Source: Hordeum vulgare subsp. vulgare
Taxonomy: Eukaryota; Streptophyta; Magnoliopsida; Poales; Poaceae
Length of the DNA: 64,000 bases
Direction: 5' to 3'
Assembly (NCBI RefSeq): GCF_904849725.1
Contig: NC_058524.1
Span: forward strand, 512,662,263 to 512,726,262
The notes under the pieces are model-generated. The model was not told where the DNA came from. It was given only the letters and a program-made list of their open reading frames with translations, and searched no databases. Below, piece after piece: positions 46,169 through 56,295 of the stretch (the first letter of the stretch is position 1; the number at the start of each line of letters is the position of its first letter). The position numbers and the translations under genes were made by a program.

Positions 46169-48660
46169 GCCCTGTGTATATTTTGGGGCATTTTCCCTCA
46201 CATGCATATTTCAGAAAAAAAAATTGCATTGTTTTGAAACGCCGGTAACTTTTAATCTATGCGTCGAATCATAGCAAGTTATATATGTAAAACATGTAGA
46301 ATCTCGCGTAGAATAATATTTCCAACTCTCATGCATATTTAGAACTGTTTACGTGTTGTTTGCATTGGTTTGCGTGACAACGTGTTAAAAACGGTTTAGT
46401 GCGTAGTTATTTACTCGTAGCTCCGTTGGAGATGAGCCACATATGTAAACGGGCTGGAACGACGTGTAGTTTCACGTGAACCACTTTCTTTCGTTGTTTA
46501 ACAAACTTAAAATGTGATTAGGACAAATCTGGACAGAATTAGAATTTAACGCGTGGGGTCATTTCGGAGATGCTATAATTTGTTTTCGGCCTCATTTAAA
46601 ATGCCTAGATAGGTAGTTTAATTTGTGCTTCACCCCTTGCCATGTTAACAACATTTTAAATATTACCGTGTAAATTAACGTGAGTGAACTAAACAATTAA
46701 ATGTGGAGTTTCGTTGATATGCAACCCGTTGCATATCGAGCTTCATTTAATGTGTAGTGTTTGCGTGAGGTGAATTGCCATGCCATCCCTTGCATTTTGA
46801 TCTGTTCATGCATCATAGTAGGTTGTGCATCATGTTGTGCATCGTGTAGTGAATATGGGTGTTGATGTTTGTTTCCGGTTTGTTCCGTCTCGTTAGAGTT
46901 CCGCAAGCGTGTCGGGATGTGAGGACCAGTTCGACTACGTCGGTTCGTCTGCTTCACGCAGTCACTCTTCTTCCAAGCGGGACCTCAGGCAAGATGACCA
47001 TTTCCCCAGATACCATTGCTATCATTGCCATCCTAGTTTTACCGTTTCTACCGTTTACGTCTCGTTGCCTACCACTTGTTATATATGAGCCTCTCAACAA
47101 TGCCATGATAACCTTCAATTGTTCAACCTAGCAAACCACTGTTTGGCTATTATTACTGCTTGCTTAACCCTGTTGTTAGCGTTGCTAGTTGCAGGTGTAG
47201 TTGCTTCCATGTGTTAACATGGGTTCCTTGTCATATCATCATATTAATGCTATTTAATTTAATGCACCTATATACTTGGTAAAAGTTGGAAGGCTCGGCC
47301 TTTCTAGCCTGGTGTTTTCTTCCACCTTTGCCCCCTTAGTTTCGGCTACCGGTGTTATGTTCCATAATTGAGCGCTCCTAACACGATCGGGGTTGTTATG
47401 CGGACCCCCTTGATAATTCGTTTTAGATTAAAGCTGGTCTGGCAAGGCCCAACTTTGGTACTACATTTGCCTAACAACTAATGAACTGCATAGGGAGTAA
47501 TTAACCCGAGGATAATTTAATCAACCCCCAGGCCAGTGCTCCTCATGAGTGTTGGTTCACCCACCTAGCAGTCGGCGGTGCCACCACAGGGCAACTCGAG
47601 GTTTGGTTCCCGTCCACTTTGCATAGACGGTGTGTCCTGAGAACAAGATACGTGGCTCCTATCGGGTTAGTCGACACACCGGGTGGCCTTGCTGGATTAG
47701 TTTTACCTTTGACGAGATATCTTGTGCATCGGGATTCCGGTGATGCTTTGGGTAATCTCAGAGTTGAGGTTTTCCACTAGGGAATCCGACGAGATCGCGA
47801 GCTTCGTGATCGAGGATTTCTATGCGGCTTGTGGTAATTTGTGATGGACTAGTTGGAGCACCCCTGCAGGGTTAAATCTTTTCGGAAAGCCGTGCCCACG
47901 GTTATGTGGCAACGTGGAAACTTTGTTTAACATTGGTTCTAGATAACTTGAAGTTAACTTAGTTAAAATATGCCAACTGTGTGCATAACCGTGACTGTCT
48001 CTTTCGTGAGTTCCTTATCCGATCGAGGACACGGTGGGGTTATGTCTGACATAGGTAGGTGTTCAGGATCATTCAGTTGATCATCAGTAGTTCACATCCG
48101 TTATGCGTAGATCTTCCCCCCTCTTATTTCTTGTACTCGTAAGTTAGCCACCAAACATATGCTTAGCCGCTGCTGCAACCTCACCACTTAACCATGCCTC
48201 ACCCATTAAGCTTTGCTAGTCTTGATACCTTTGGAAATGAGATTGCTAAGTCCCCTGTGGCTCACAGATTACTACAACACCAGTTGCAGGTACAGGTAAA
48301 GGTTACTTGACGTGAGCGTGTTGATTGTTCATTTGGAGTTGCTTCTTCTTCTTCTTCATCATCGATCTAGGATGGTTCCAGGCCGGCAGCCTGGGATAGC
48401 AAGGATGGACGTCATTCTTCTTCTCTCGTTTTTTTTCGTCCATAGTCGGACCCTGCTCTTCTTCATGATGATTATGTACTGTACTGTTGTGACTCTGATG
48501 TAACTTGTGGCGAGTTTAAGCCAACTCTATGTATATATCTCTTCTTTTCAATACATGTACTTGTAACGATATCCATTCTTGCGACACGACGAGATGCGCT
48601 TCTATCCCTGACGAGGCCTTCGTGCCAAATTGAGGATAGAGTCGCATCTTGGGCGTGAGA

Positions 48661-49458
48661 AAAAGTAACTACTCGCAAAGTATAATCATATTCATGACCA
48701 GAGAGGTAATGAATAGCATCAAGGATCTGAACATAAACTCTTCCACCAAGTAATCCAAATAGCATCAACTACAAAGAGTAATCAACACTACTAGCAACCT
48801 TACAAGTACCAATCAGAGTTGCGAGACTGACATTGGTTACAAGTGATGAACTAGGGTTTGGAGATGAGATGGTGTTGATGAAGATGTTGATGGTGACGAG
48901 TCCCCTCCGATGAGAGGAGTGTTGGTGATGACGATGGCGACAATTTCCCCCTCCGGGAGGGATGTTTCCCCGGCATGATCGTCTTGCGAGAGTTCTAGCT
49001 TGGTTCTGCTCAAGTTCTGCCTCGTGGCGGCGGCGAAACCACGAAAAAGCTCATCCTTGATTTTTTTTTTTCAGACGAAACCCTTCATATAGCAGAAGAG
49101 GGGGGCTAGTGGGCCAGCAGGCTGCCCACAAGCCCTCATGGCACGGCCTGGGGGTGGTCGCGCCGTGCAGGCTTGTGGCCACCTGCACGCGCCCCTCTGG
49201 CGCTTCTTCGGCCTAGTATTTTTTATAAATCCGGAAAAAAAGCCTCGTTGATTTTTACGGCGTTTGGAATCGTGCAGAATAGGTATCTCAAACTTGCTCC
49301 ACTTTCAGGAGAGAATTCCAGCTGCCGGCATTCTCCCTCTTCATGTAAACCTTGCAAAATAAGAGAAAAAAGGCATAAGAATTGTACCGTGAAGTGAAAT
49401 AACAGCCCAAGAAGCGATAAATATCAACATGAAAACATGATGCAAAATGGACGTATCA
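48661..49458 (-). repeat. N4 left LTR, second part
   Basis: Continues the LTR from AAAAGTAACTACTC to GGACGTATCA, matching 57025-57767. It carries about 40 bp near 49270-49335 that the right LTR lacks. The minus strand starts TGATACGTCCATTTTGCATC. Confidence 0.9.
49085..49178 (-). promoter_or_regulatory. N4 left LTR hairpin-TATA promoter block
   Basis: Outer arms CCACAAGCC (49126-49134) and GGCTTGTGG (49170-49178); inner GCACGGC (49141-49147) and GCCGTGC (49162-49168). The minus-strand TATA (CTATATGA, 49085-49092) follows 34 bp after the arm. The inner stem differs in sequence from N2 but pairs equally well. Confidence 0.7.
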
Positions 49459-50994
49459 ACTCCCCCAAGCTTAGACCTCGCTTGTCCTCAAGCGAAACCC
49501 TAGCTCAATAAATATGTCCACATGTTTAGGGAGAGAGGTGTCGACAAAACAAGATACGAACATGCATGCATCATGATCATGATCAGAACAGCAATACCAA
49601 CATATAATCTCTCATGCTAAAGTGATAATTCCTTCACAAAGTAAAGCATGGATCAAGAACCTTACTGAGAAGTAACAACCGATAGCCTTTAGTCATTGAA
49701 TCAATTGCAATTTATCACAACATCAGAAAGAGTCAAATAAGAGCTTGTAAAGCAAATCCACATACTTAATCATTCTTTCATTCTCTACAATTGCTACAAC
49801 TCACGTGGTACTCATGAGATCAAAGTTTCAGCTGGACACAGAGAAAGATAGGGGCTTACAGTTTCGCCTCCCAACTGCTTACCTCAAGGGTAATGTCAAC
49901 AATAATAATTCATGAATACTTACCTCCAAGTTGACATATGAATATAGATCTTTCCCAAGCATATGACGATAGCCAAGATAAAGGCGAGATAAGGAATTGG
50001 TGAAGTTCACCATGACTCTTTCAAGGGCAAAAAGTAAAGGTACAAGATAGTCCCTTCGCAGAGGGAAGCAGAGGTTGTCATGCGCTTTTGAGGTTTGGAT
50101 GCGTGTCCTCTTAGTGCGGAGGAGCGTCACTTTATATTGCCTCCTGTGATAAAGAACTTTATTATGCAGTCTGTCGCTTTTATGTCTTCCTCATCACAGG
50201 TTCGTACAAAGCTTATTTTCCACACACTAATAGATCATACATATTAGAGAGCAATTTTTATTGCTTGCACCAATGACAACTTACTTGAGGGATCTTATTC
50301 AATCCATAGGTAGGTATGGTGGACTCACATGGCAAAACTGGGTTGAAGGTTTATGGATGCACAAGTAGTATCTCTACTTAGTGCGGGGGGTTTGGCTAAT
50401 GTGAGGTGGAAGCAATTGTCACATGCTAAGGGATCTCTAATCATGTAACATTGTTCGGAGCCAAGCAAACACAATTTGTTATGTTGTCTTCCTTGTCCAA
50501 CATCTACTTCTAGGCATGCAATAGTTTAGTGAGTGTTCACAATCATAGATGGTGTCAGAGATGATATATTTATATGTGAACCTCTCCTTCTTTATCACTT
50601 CCTATTAATTGCAACCATGACCAAGGTCTACGTTTGCCTACCCTCAACAAGTTTCAATCCTCATTCTTTTTATACGTGAAGCCATCACTTCCCATAAGAT
50701 CATTACATGATCTTTCATGCTTTTGTTCTATTCTCACTCTTTTGATCATGGCAAGAGGCAAAGCCCTTCAACTAAGACACTCTTTATTATATGGCTCACG
50801 ACCTCGAATACATCGGGGGTGACACAAAGCAAAACTCAAGACTAAAACACTAAGACCTTTAAATCTACTAGAGAAAGATAAAACTCAAAACGAAAACTAA
50901 AACAAAGGTAAAGGCAAAAGATGTGATGGTGATACGATACCGGGGCAACTCCGCCAAGCTTGGCACAAGCCAAGGGGATTGCCCATACCCATGT
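49459..50994 (-). other. N4 non-coding 3' region and polypurine tract
   Basis: Next to the LTR the minus strand reads AAGCTTGGGGGAGT, the polypurine tract, identical to that of N2. CTTCGCAGAGGGAAGCAGAG near 50055 is the block shared with N2 and F6. I see no gene. Confidence 0.7.
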
Positions 50995-51411
50995 TTAGTT
51001 GTCTTCATTAGGTGGTGATGGTGGTGGAGTTGTTGCAGAGGTCTTGAGCTTGTTTAATTTCCAACTAAGCATAAAATTCTTCTCCCTCAGATCATCATTT
51101 TCCTCTTCAAGCTTCAACACCCTTTGGCATAATTCTTGCTTACTCTCCTGCAAGAAACGAGAAGGGATAAACAAAGTCTTAGACTTCTTCCTTGAGTTAG
51201 GGAGGCTCGACTTCTTCAACTCCACATGCGTGTGTCCAGGTTGAGGTAGAGGAGCCTCCTCTTCATCGGAACTTGTTTGTTCCTTCCTCTTCGGATCATA
51301 ATCTTCTTCCTCATCAGTGGTCCAGCCATATGGATCCAAATCTCCATAGATCTTGGGGTCAGCAAGGTAATCCGCCACATAGCTCTCCCCCTCTGAATCT
51401 TGAGAAGACAT
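50995..51411 (-). CDS. N4 ORF3: intact 138-residue acidic / coiled-coil protein, unknown function
   Basis: ATG at 51411 (MSSQDSEGESYVADYLADPK), stop at 50995. The N-terminal half is strongly acidic (TTDEEEDYDPKRKEQTSSDE). The C-terminal half, about residues 80-120, has heptad-like spacing of Leu and charged residues (RVLKLEEENDDLREKNFML), suggesting a coiled coil. The end is Pro/Ser-rich. No membrane segment, signal peptide or zinc motif is present, so it is not an envelope. It lies after integrase, in the position of extra ORFs of Athila elements, and has its own LTR-like block with a TATA just upstream (51497-51625). It is open although gag-pol of the same element has several stops. I do not recognise a named family. 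Confidence 0.6.
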   Translation of the reverse strand: MSSQDSEGESYVADYLADPKIYGDLDPYGWTTDEEEDYDPKRKEQTSSDEEEAPLPQPGHTHVELKKSSLPNSRKKSKTLFIPSRFLQESKQELCQRVLKLEEENDDLREKNFMLSWKLNKLKTSATTPPPSPPNEDN

Positions 51412-51496
51412 CTTGCCCTAAATCTGCGGCAGAAAACAGGCTCGAAACAAAAAACAGAAGAAATCTTCGTGATGCATGGGTCAGACCAAACGGGAG

Positions 51497-51625
51497 TATA
51501 TATAATGATTTTTTCCAGGCAAGAAGGAGTACCCTGCACGAAAATGGAGTCCGGGAGGCGCACGAGATGGCCACAAGCCCTGACGGCATGGCCAGGGGGT
51601 GGACACGCGCCGTGTAGGCTTGTCG
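51497..51625 (-). promoter_or_regulatory. N4 internal LTR-like hairpin-TATA block upstream of ORF3
   Basis: Arms CCACAAGCC (51571-51579) and GGCTTGTCG (51617-51625, one mismatch), with inner ACGGC (51583-51587) and GCCGT (51609-51613). On the minus strand a TATATATA (51497-51504) follows, 66 bp after the arm and about 86 bp before the ORF3 ATG. The far side resembles the LTR flank, with an AT-rich TTTTTTTCAAATATTCC stretch. Pol ends at 51699, so the block lies in the pol-ORF3 gap. Confidence 0.65.
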
Positions 51626-51698
51626 CCTCCTCGCGCACTTTCCAGACTACTTCCAATTTTTGTATTTTTTTCAAATATTCCAAAACGGAGAAAATTTC

Positions 51699-52849
51699 CT
51701 ACTGGAAAAGTTTTGGACTCTGTTTTCTTACCGAATCACATACCTCTTCGTTTTTGGAGTCTGAAACAGGCTGATAAATATCCCTTAGGTATTCTTCCGG
51801 AGTTATGGTATTGATAATATTGCTCTCAACATTTATGGGAGTACGTGAGATATAATGCTTGATTCACTGCCCATTTACAACTCTCGGACAATTACCTTCC
51901 GTGTTGTTGATCTTGATAGTACCGGAACGATATACTTCCGCAGCAACATAGGGAACTTCCCATTTAGAGAGAAGCTTGCGTGCAAAGAATCCTAAACGAG
52001 AGTTATATAGCAAGACATAATCACCTACATTGAACTCACGCTTTTGTATCCTCTTATCATGCCACCTCTTAACCTTCTCTTTGAACATCTTGGCATTCTC
52101 ATATGCCTGAGTTCTCCATTCATCAAGCGAGCTAATGTCAAATAACCTCTTCTCACCGGCAAGTTTGAAATCAAAGTTGAGCTCTTTGATTGCCCAATAA
52201 GCTTTATGCTCTAGCTCAAGAGGTAAATGACATGCTTTACCGTACAACATTTTGTACGGAGACATGCCCATGGGATTCTTATAGGCAGTTATATAAGCCC
52301 ATAGTGCATCATCGAGCTTCTTAGACCAATTCTTTCTAGACCTATTGACAGTCTTTTGCAGAATTAGTTTAACCTCTCTGTTTCTTAGCTCTACTTGACC
52401 ACTGGACTGAGGGTGATAGGGAGAAGCAATTCTATGGTTGACATCGCACTTAGCAAGCGTTTTACGGAAAGCACCATAAATGAAATGTGCACCATTGTCG
52501 GTCATTAGATATCTAGGGACTCCAAATCTAGGGAAAATAACCTCTTTAAGCATCCTGATAGAAGTGTTGTGATCAGCACTACTAGTGGGGATAGCTTCTA
52601 CCCACTTAGTGACGTAATCAACAGGAACTAGGATATGAGTATACCCATTGGATTTTGGAAAAGGTCCCATATAATCAAAGCCTCAGACATCAAATGGTTC
52701 AATGACAAGTGAATAGTTCATAGGCATTTTCTGACGTTTGCTAATATTACCTATTCTTTGACATTCGTCACAAGACAAGACAAACTTACGGGCATCCTTG
52801 AAGAGAGTGGGCCAATAGAAACCTGATTGCAATACCTTGTGTGCAGTTC
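51699..52849 (-). pseudogene. N4 integrase, broken by two nonsense changes
   Basis: The core shows the D-D-E residues: VPVDYVTKWVEAIP, then LMTDNGAHF, then SGQVELRNRE. GKACHLPLELEHKAYWAIK and REFNVGDYVLLYNSRL follow, as in Athila integrases. A TGA at 52683-52685 stands where the sequence continues GFDYMGPFPKS, probably a Trp codon changed to stop. A second TGA at 51864-51866 ends the frame after VVNGQ, and the same frame continues (IKHYISRTPINVE) to a TAG at 51699-51701, probably the original end. The zinc-binding part lies at about 52680-52850. Integrase inserts the cDNA; the enzyme is intact in motif but not as one chain. Confidence 0.88.
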
Positions 52850-53283
52850 TATCTCTCGCATGGTGTCCTCCGTAGGCCTCGAAGTGACAAGTTATCTGCT
52901 ACGGGGTTATCAGCACCCTTTCTGTCGACAACGTGCAAATCAAATTCTTGTAGCAAGAGAACCCATCTGATAAGCATTGGTTTAGCGTCCTTCTTCTCCA
53001 TGAGGTACTTAATAGCAGCATGATCAGTGTGAATAGTGACTTTGGAATCAACTATGTAAGACCTGAACTTTTCAAATGCAAACATGACTGCTAGAAATTC
53101 CTTCTCAGTAGTAGCATAGTTCCTGTGGGCACTATCTAGAGTTTTACTAGCGTAGTGAATAAAATTTAACTTTTTATCAACTCTTTGCCCTAGAACGGCA
53201 CCAACAGCATAATCACTAGCATCACACATGATTTCAAAAGGCAAGTTCCAATCAGGTGGTTGAACAATAGGTGCAGTTATCAA
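52849..53283 (-). pseudogene. N4 RNase H, out of frame with reverse transcriptase
   Basis: Reads [40 protein letters not shown] and [20 protein letters not shown]: RNase H with catalytic Asp in CDASDYAVG, Glu in TEKEFLA and Asp in TDHAAIKYL. It degrades the RNA strand of the hybrid. It begins 4 bp inside the end of the reverse transcriptase frame, so a frameshift near 53300 separates the two. It ends near 52849 just before the integrase zinc-binding part. Confidence 0.88.
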
Positions 53284-54545
53284 AGCCCTCTTAAGTATTT
53301 CGAAGGTTCCTCACAATCATCGTCAAAAACAAAAGGAATATCCTTTTGCACGAGATTGGTAAGAGGCCTAGAAATCTTAGAGAAGTCTTTAATGAACCTT
53401 CTATAGAAACCAGCATGACCAATGAAACTTCTTATACCTTTGATATCTTTGGGGTATGGCATTTTCTTGACTGCATCAACCTTAGCCTTCTCGACTTCAA
53501 TACCTCTTTCGGAAATTTTATGTCCTAAAATGATGCCTTCATTAACCATAAAGTGACACTTCTCCCAATTCAAGACAATATTGGTGTCTTTACATCTCTG
53601 TAAGACTCGATCAAGGTTGCTGAGGCAAACATCAAAGGAAGACTCGTAAACGGAGAAGTCATCCATGAAAACCTTGACAATCTTTTCACAAAAGTCAGAG
53701 AATATAGCCATCATACATCTTTGAAAGGTGCCAGGTGCATTACATAAGCCAAAAGGCATACATCTATAAGAAAAGGTACCGAAAGGGTAGGTGAAAGTGG
53801 TTTTGTCCTGATCAGATTGTGCAACTAGTATTTGGGAGAAACCAGAATAACCGTCTAGAAGGCAGAAGTGTGTGTGTTTAGACAGTCTTTCTAGCATTTG
53901 GTCGATAAAAGGCAAAGGGTAATGATATTTCCTAGTGGCTTTATTCAACTTCCTAAAATCAATCACCATCCTATAGCCAGTAATCTTCCTCTGTGGGATT
54001 AATTCATCCTTATCATTAGGGACAACGGTAATGCTTCCCTTCTTAGGGACGCAATGCACCGGACTCACCCAATCGCTATGAGCAACTGGATAGATAATAC
54101 CCACTTCGAGGAGCTTTAGTATTTCTTTTCTTACTACTTCTTTCATCTTAGGATTCAATCTCCTTTGATGATCAGCAACTGGTTTGAAGTCAGGATCAGT
54201 TTTAATCTTGTGCTGGCATAGAGTGGGACTAATGCCCTTAAGATCATCAAGAGTATATCCAATAGCAGCATGGTGCTTCCTGAGAGTTTTTAGTAACTTC
54301 TTTTCTTCATGCTCCGAGAGGCTAGCACTAATAATGATAGGATATATCTCTTTTTCATCAAGATGGGCATACTTAAGAGTATCAGGCAACTGTTTAAGCT
54401 CGAACACAGGATCACCCTTTGGTGGAGGTGGATCCCCAAGCAGTTCAACAGGCAAGTTATTCTTAAGGATGGGATATTGTTCTAAGACAACTCTATCTAT
54501 CTCATCCCTTTCATCCATATGCATATCATTTTCATGCTCAAGCAA
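53280..54545 (-). pseudogene. N4 reverse transcriptase
   Basis: 421 codons without a stop: GDPVFELKQLPDTLKYAHLD (linker), then reverse transcriptase proper with VSPVHCVPKKGSITVV, YRMVIDFRKLNKATRKYHYP, FCLLDGYSGFSQI, MPFGLCNAPGTFQRCM and the catalytic FMDDFSVY, then LNWEKCHFMVNEGIILGHKI and the connection region. It copies element RNA into DNA. It is in a different frame from the protease (740 bp between frame starts, not a multiple of three), so a frameshift lies near 54550. The domain itself is complete. Confidence 0.92.
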
Positions 54546-54553
54546 GTATTGGT

Positions 54554-55285
54554 CTAAGGGATAGTAGGAGGCACGGCAATAGAAGCTAAGGCAATAGTTT
54601 CATCCTTACTAGGCAACTCCTTTTCATGAGGTTGTCTACCAAACTTGGAGAAATTGAACTCATGTGACACACCTTCAAAGCCAATAGTGACAGTTTGCTT
54701 CTCACAGTCAATATGAGAATTGACGGTATTGAGAAAAGGTCTACCAAATATGATGGGACAAAAGCTATCTTGTGCAGTAGCAAGAACAAGGAAATCAGCA
54801 GGATACTTCGTTTTACCACACAAGACTTCAACATCCCTAACAATTCCCATAGGGCACATAGTATCTCTATTGGCAAGCTGAATAGTGACATCAATAGGCT
54901 CTATCTCAACAGGTGCAATCTCGTCTTTGATTTCATCATATAAGGATTGAGGTATTGCACTAACACTAGCACCCACTTCACATAAACCATGATAGCAATG
55001 ATCTACTATCTTAACAGAAACAACAGGCGTGCCAACAACAGGCCCTTGTTTGTCTCTAGCGTGAGGTTTAGCAGTTCTAGCAGCATCTTCACAGAAGTGA
55101 ATATTATGTCCCTCAACATCGTCAGACAGAAGATCTTTGATGATAGCAATGCTAGGCTCAACTCTAATTTTCTCAGTGGGTGTAGGTGTTCTAATATAGC
55201 CTCTACGTATCACAGTTGAAGCTTTTGAATGATCCTTTATCCTAACAGGGAAAGGTGGTTTCTCAATGTAAGCACTGGGAACCAT
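54554..55285 (-). pseudogene. N4 aspartic protease
   Basis: The active-site region reads HGLCEVGASVSAIPQSLYDE and the flap side FCPIIFGRPFLNTVNSHIDC. Retropepsins need Asp in the first motif (C-D-x-G-A-S in Athila relatives; N2 has CDLGAS); here Glu stands in its place, which should inactivate the enzyme. The frame is the same as gag upstream, separated by a stop at 55343. It ends just before the reverse transcriptase frame. Confidence 0.8.
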
Positions 55286-55342
55286 AGGATCATTATAGGC
55301 AATGACTTTCTCTTCAACTGGAGTGGGTTTAACTACATTGAC

Positions 55343-56189
55343 TTATAAAGGAGGATGATATTTAAACCACTTCTCTTTGGGGAGATCAATATAAGCAGCA
55401 AAAGATTCACACAGTGAAACTACTATCTCAGAGTCAAGTCCATACTTAGCGCTAAAGTCACAAAAAGTATTTGTCTCAACAAAGGATTTAACGCAATCAA
55501 ATGTGAAATTCATACCTGACTCCTTACCTTCTTCAAGCTCCCAATCTTGAGAGTTGCGTTTAATTCTCTCCAATAAATTCCATTTGAAGTCAATATCTCT
55601 CTTCATAAAAGAACCGGTACAAGAAGTGTCAAGCATGGTGCGATCATCATGAGAAAGCCGAGCATAGAAGTTCTTAATGATAATTTCTCTCGAGAGATCA
55701 TGATTGGGGCATGAATATAGCATTGATTTAAGCCTCCCCCAAGCTAGAGCGATGCTTCCTCTGTCACGAGGCCAAAAATTATAAATATAATTCCGATCAC
55801 GATGTACTAAATGCATAGGATAAAACTTTTGATGAAATTCCAATTTCAACCTATTGTAGTCCCATGATCAAGTATCATCACATAGCCTATACCATGTCAA
55901 CGCCTTATCCTTCAAAGATAAAGGAAAGACCTTCTTCTTGACCTCATCCTCGGGAAAACCTGCAAGCTTAAGTAAACCACAAACTTCATCTACATAGATT
56001 AGATGCAAGTCTGCATGTGATGTTCCATCTCCTGTAAAAGGATTAATTAGCGAGCAGTTTCTCAAGCATACCCGAAGGAAATTCAAAGCAAATATTTTCA
56101 GTAGGTGCAGCAGGTTGAGGAGCTACTCTTTGTGCTTTCGTTCAAGGTGAAGATACCCCGAACAAGCCCCTCAAAGGATTAGTATACAT
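55343..56189 (-). pseudogene. N4 gag, broken
   Basis: The likely gag ATG is at 56189 on the minus strand (MYTNPLRGLFGVSSP). Stops and a frameshift follow near 56040-56150. The frame recovers as GLLKLAGFPEDEVKKKVFPLSLKDKALTWYRLCDD, up to a TGA at 55868-55870, then continues in the same frame (MKLEFHQKFYPMHLVHRDRN, ALAWGRLKSMLYSCPNHDLS) to a stop at 55343. This is the usual Athila Gag capsid core. The TGA probably replaces a Trp codon. Confidence 0.82.
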
Positions 56190-56295
56190 AGTGACAGGTA
56201 ACAATAAATTTCAGCACACTATATGAATGTTTCCTTACCAAGTTCCACTTAGCGAAGGCGCTTCACTCCCCGGCAGCGGCGCTAGAAAAAATTCT

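Larger units (their letters stand above)
39110..48660 (+). mobile_element. N5: LARD-like non-coding LTR element inside the N4 LTR, 5' LTR truncated
   Basis: A 2.5 kb sequence at 39110-41647 recurs at 46069-48660. After the first copy stands TGGTATCAGACC (41651-41662), a near-perfect tRNA-iMet primer site, so the element is on the plus strand. The right LTR starts further left, at TGTGACAGCCCGAGACC (44639), giving about 4.0 kb; the left LTR has lost its first 1.43 kb. The interior (41648-44638) has no usable ORF. LTRs of 4 kb or more around a roughly 3 kb non-coding interior match the LARD class described in barley (Sukkula type); the family name is tentative. No TSD is recoverable on the left. 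Confidence 0.8.
44639..48660 (+). repeat. N5 3' LTR, full length (~4.0 kb)
   Basis: Starts TGTGACAGCCCGAGACCG and ends GGCGTGAGA where the 5' LTR ends GGCGTGACA, so the last CA has become GA. Directly after it, at 48661, the N4 LTR resumes with AAAAGTAACTACTC; AAAAG would be the right TSD copy. The first 1.43 kb has no partner in the truncated left LTR. Confidence 0.8.
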
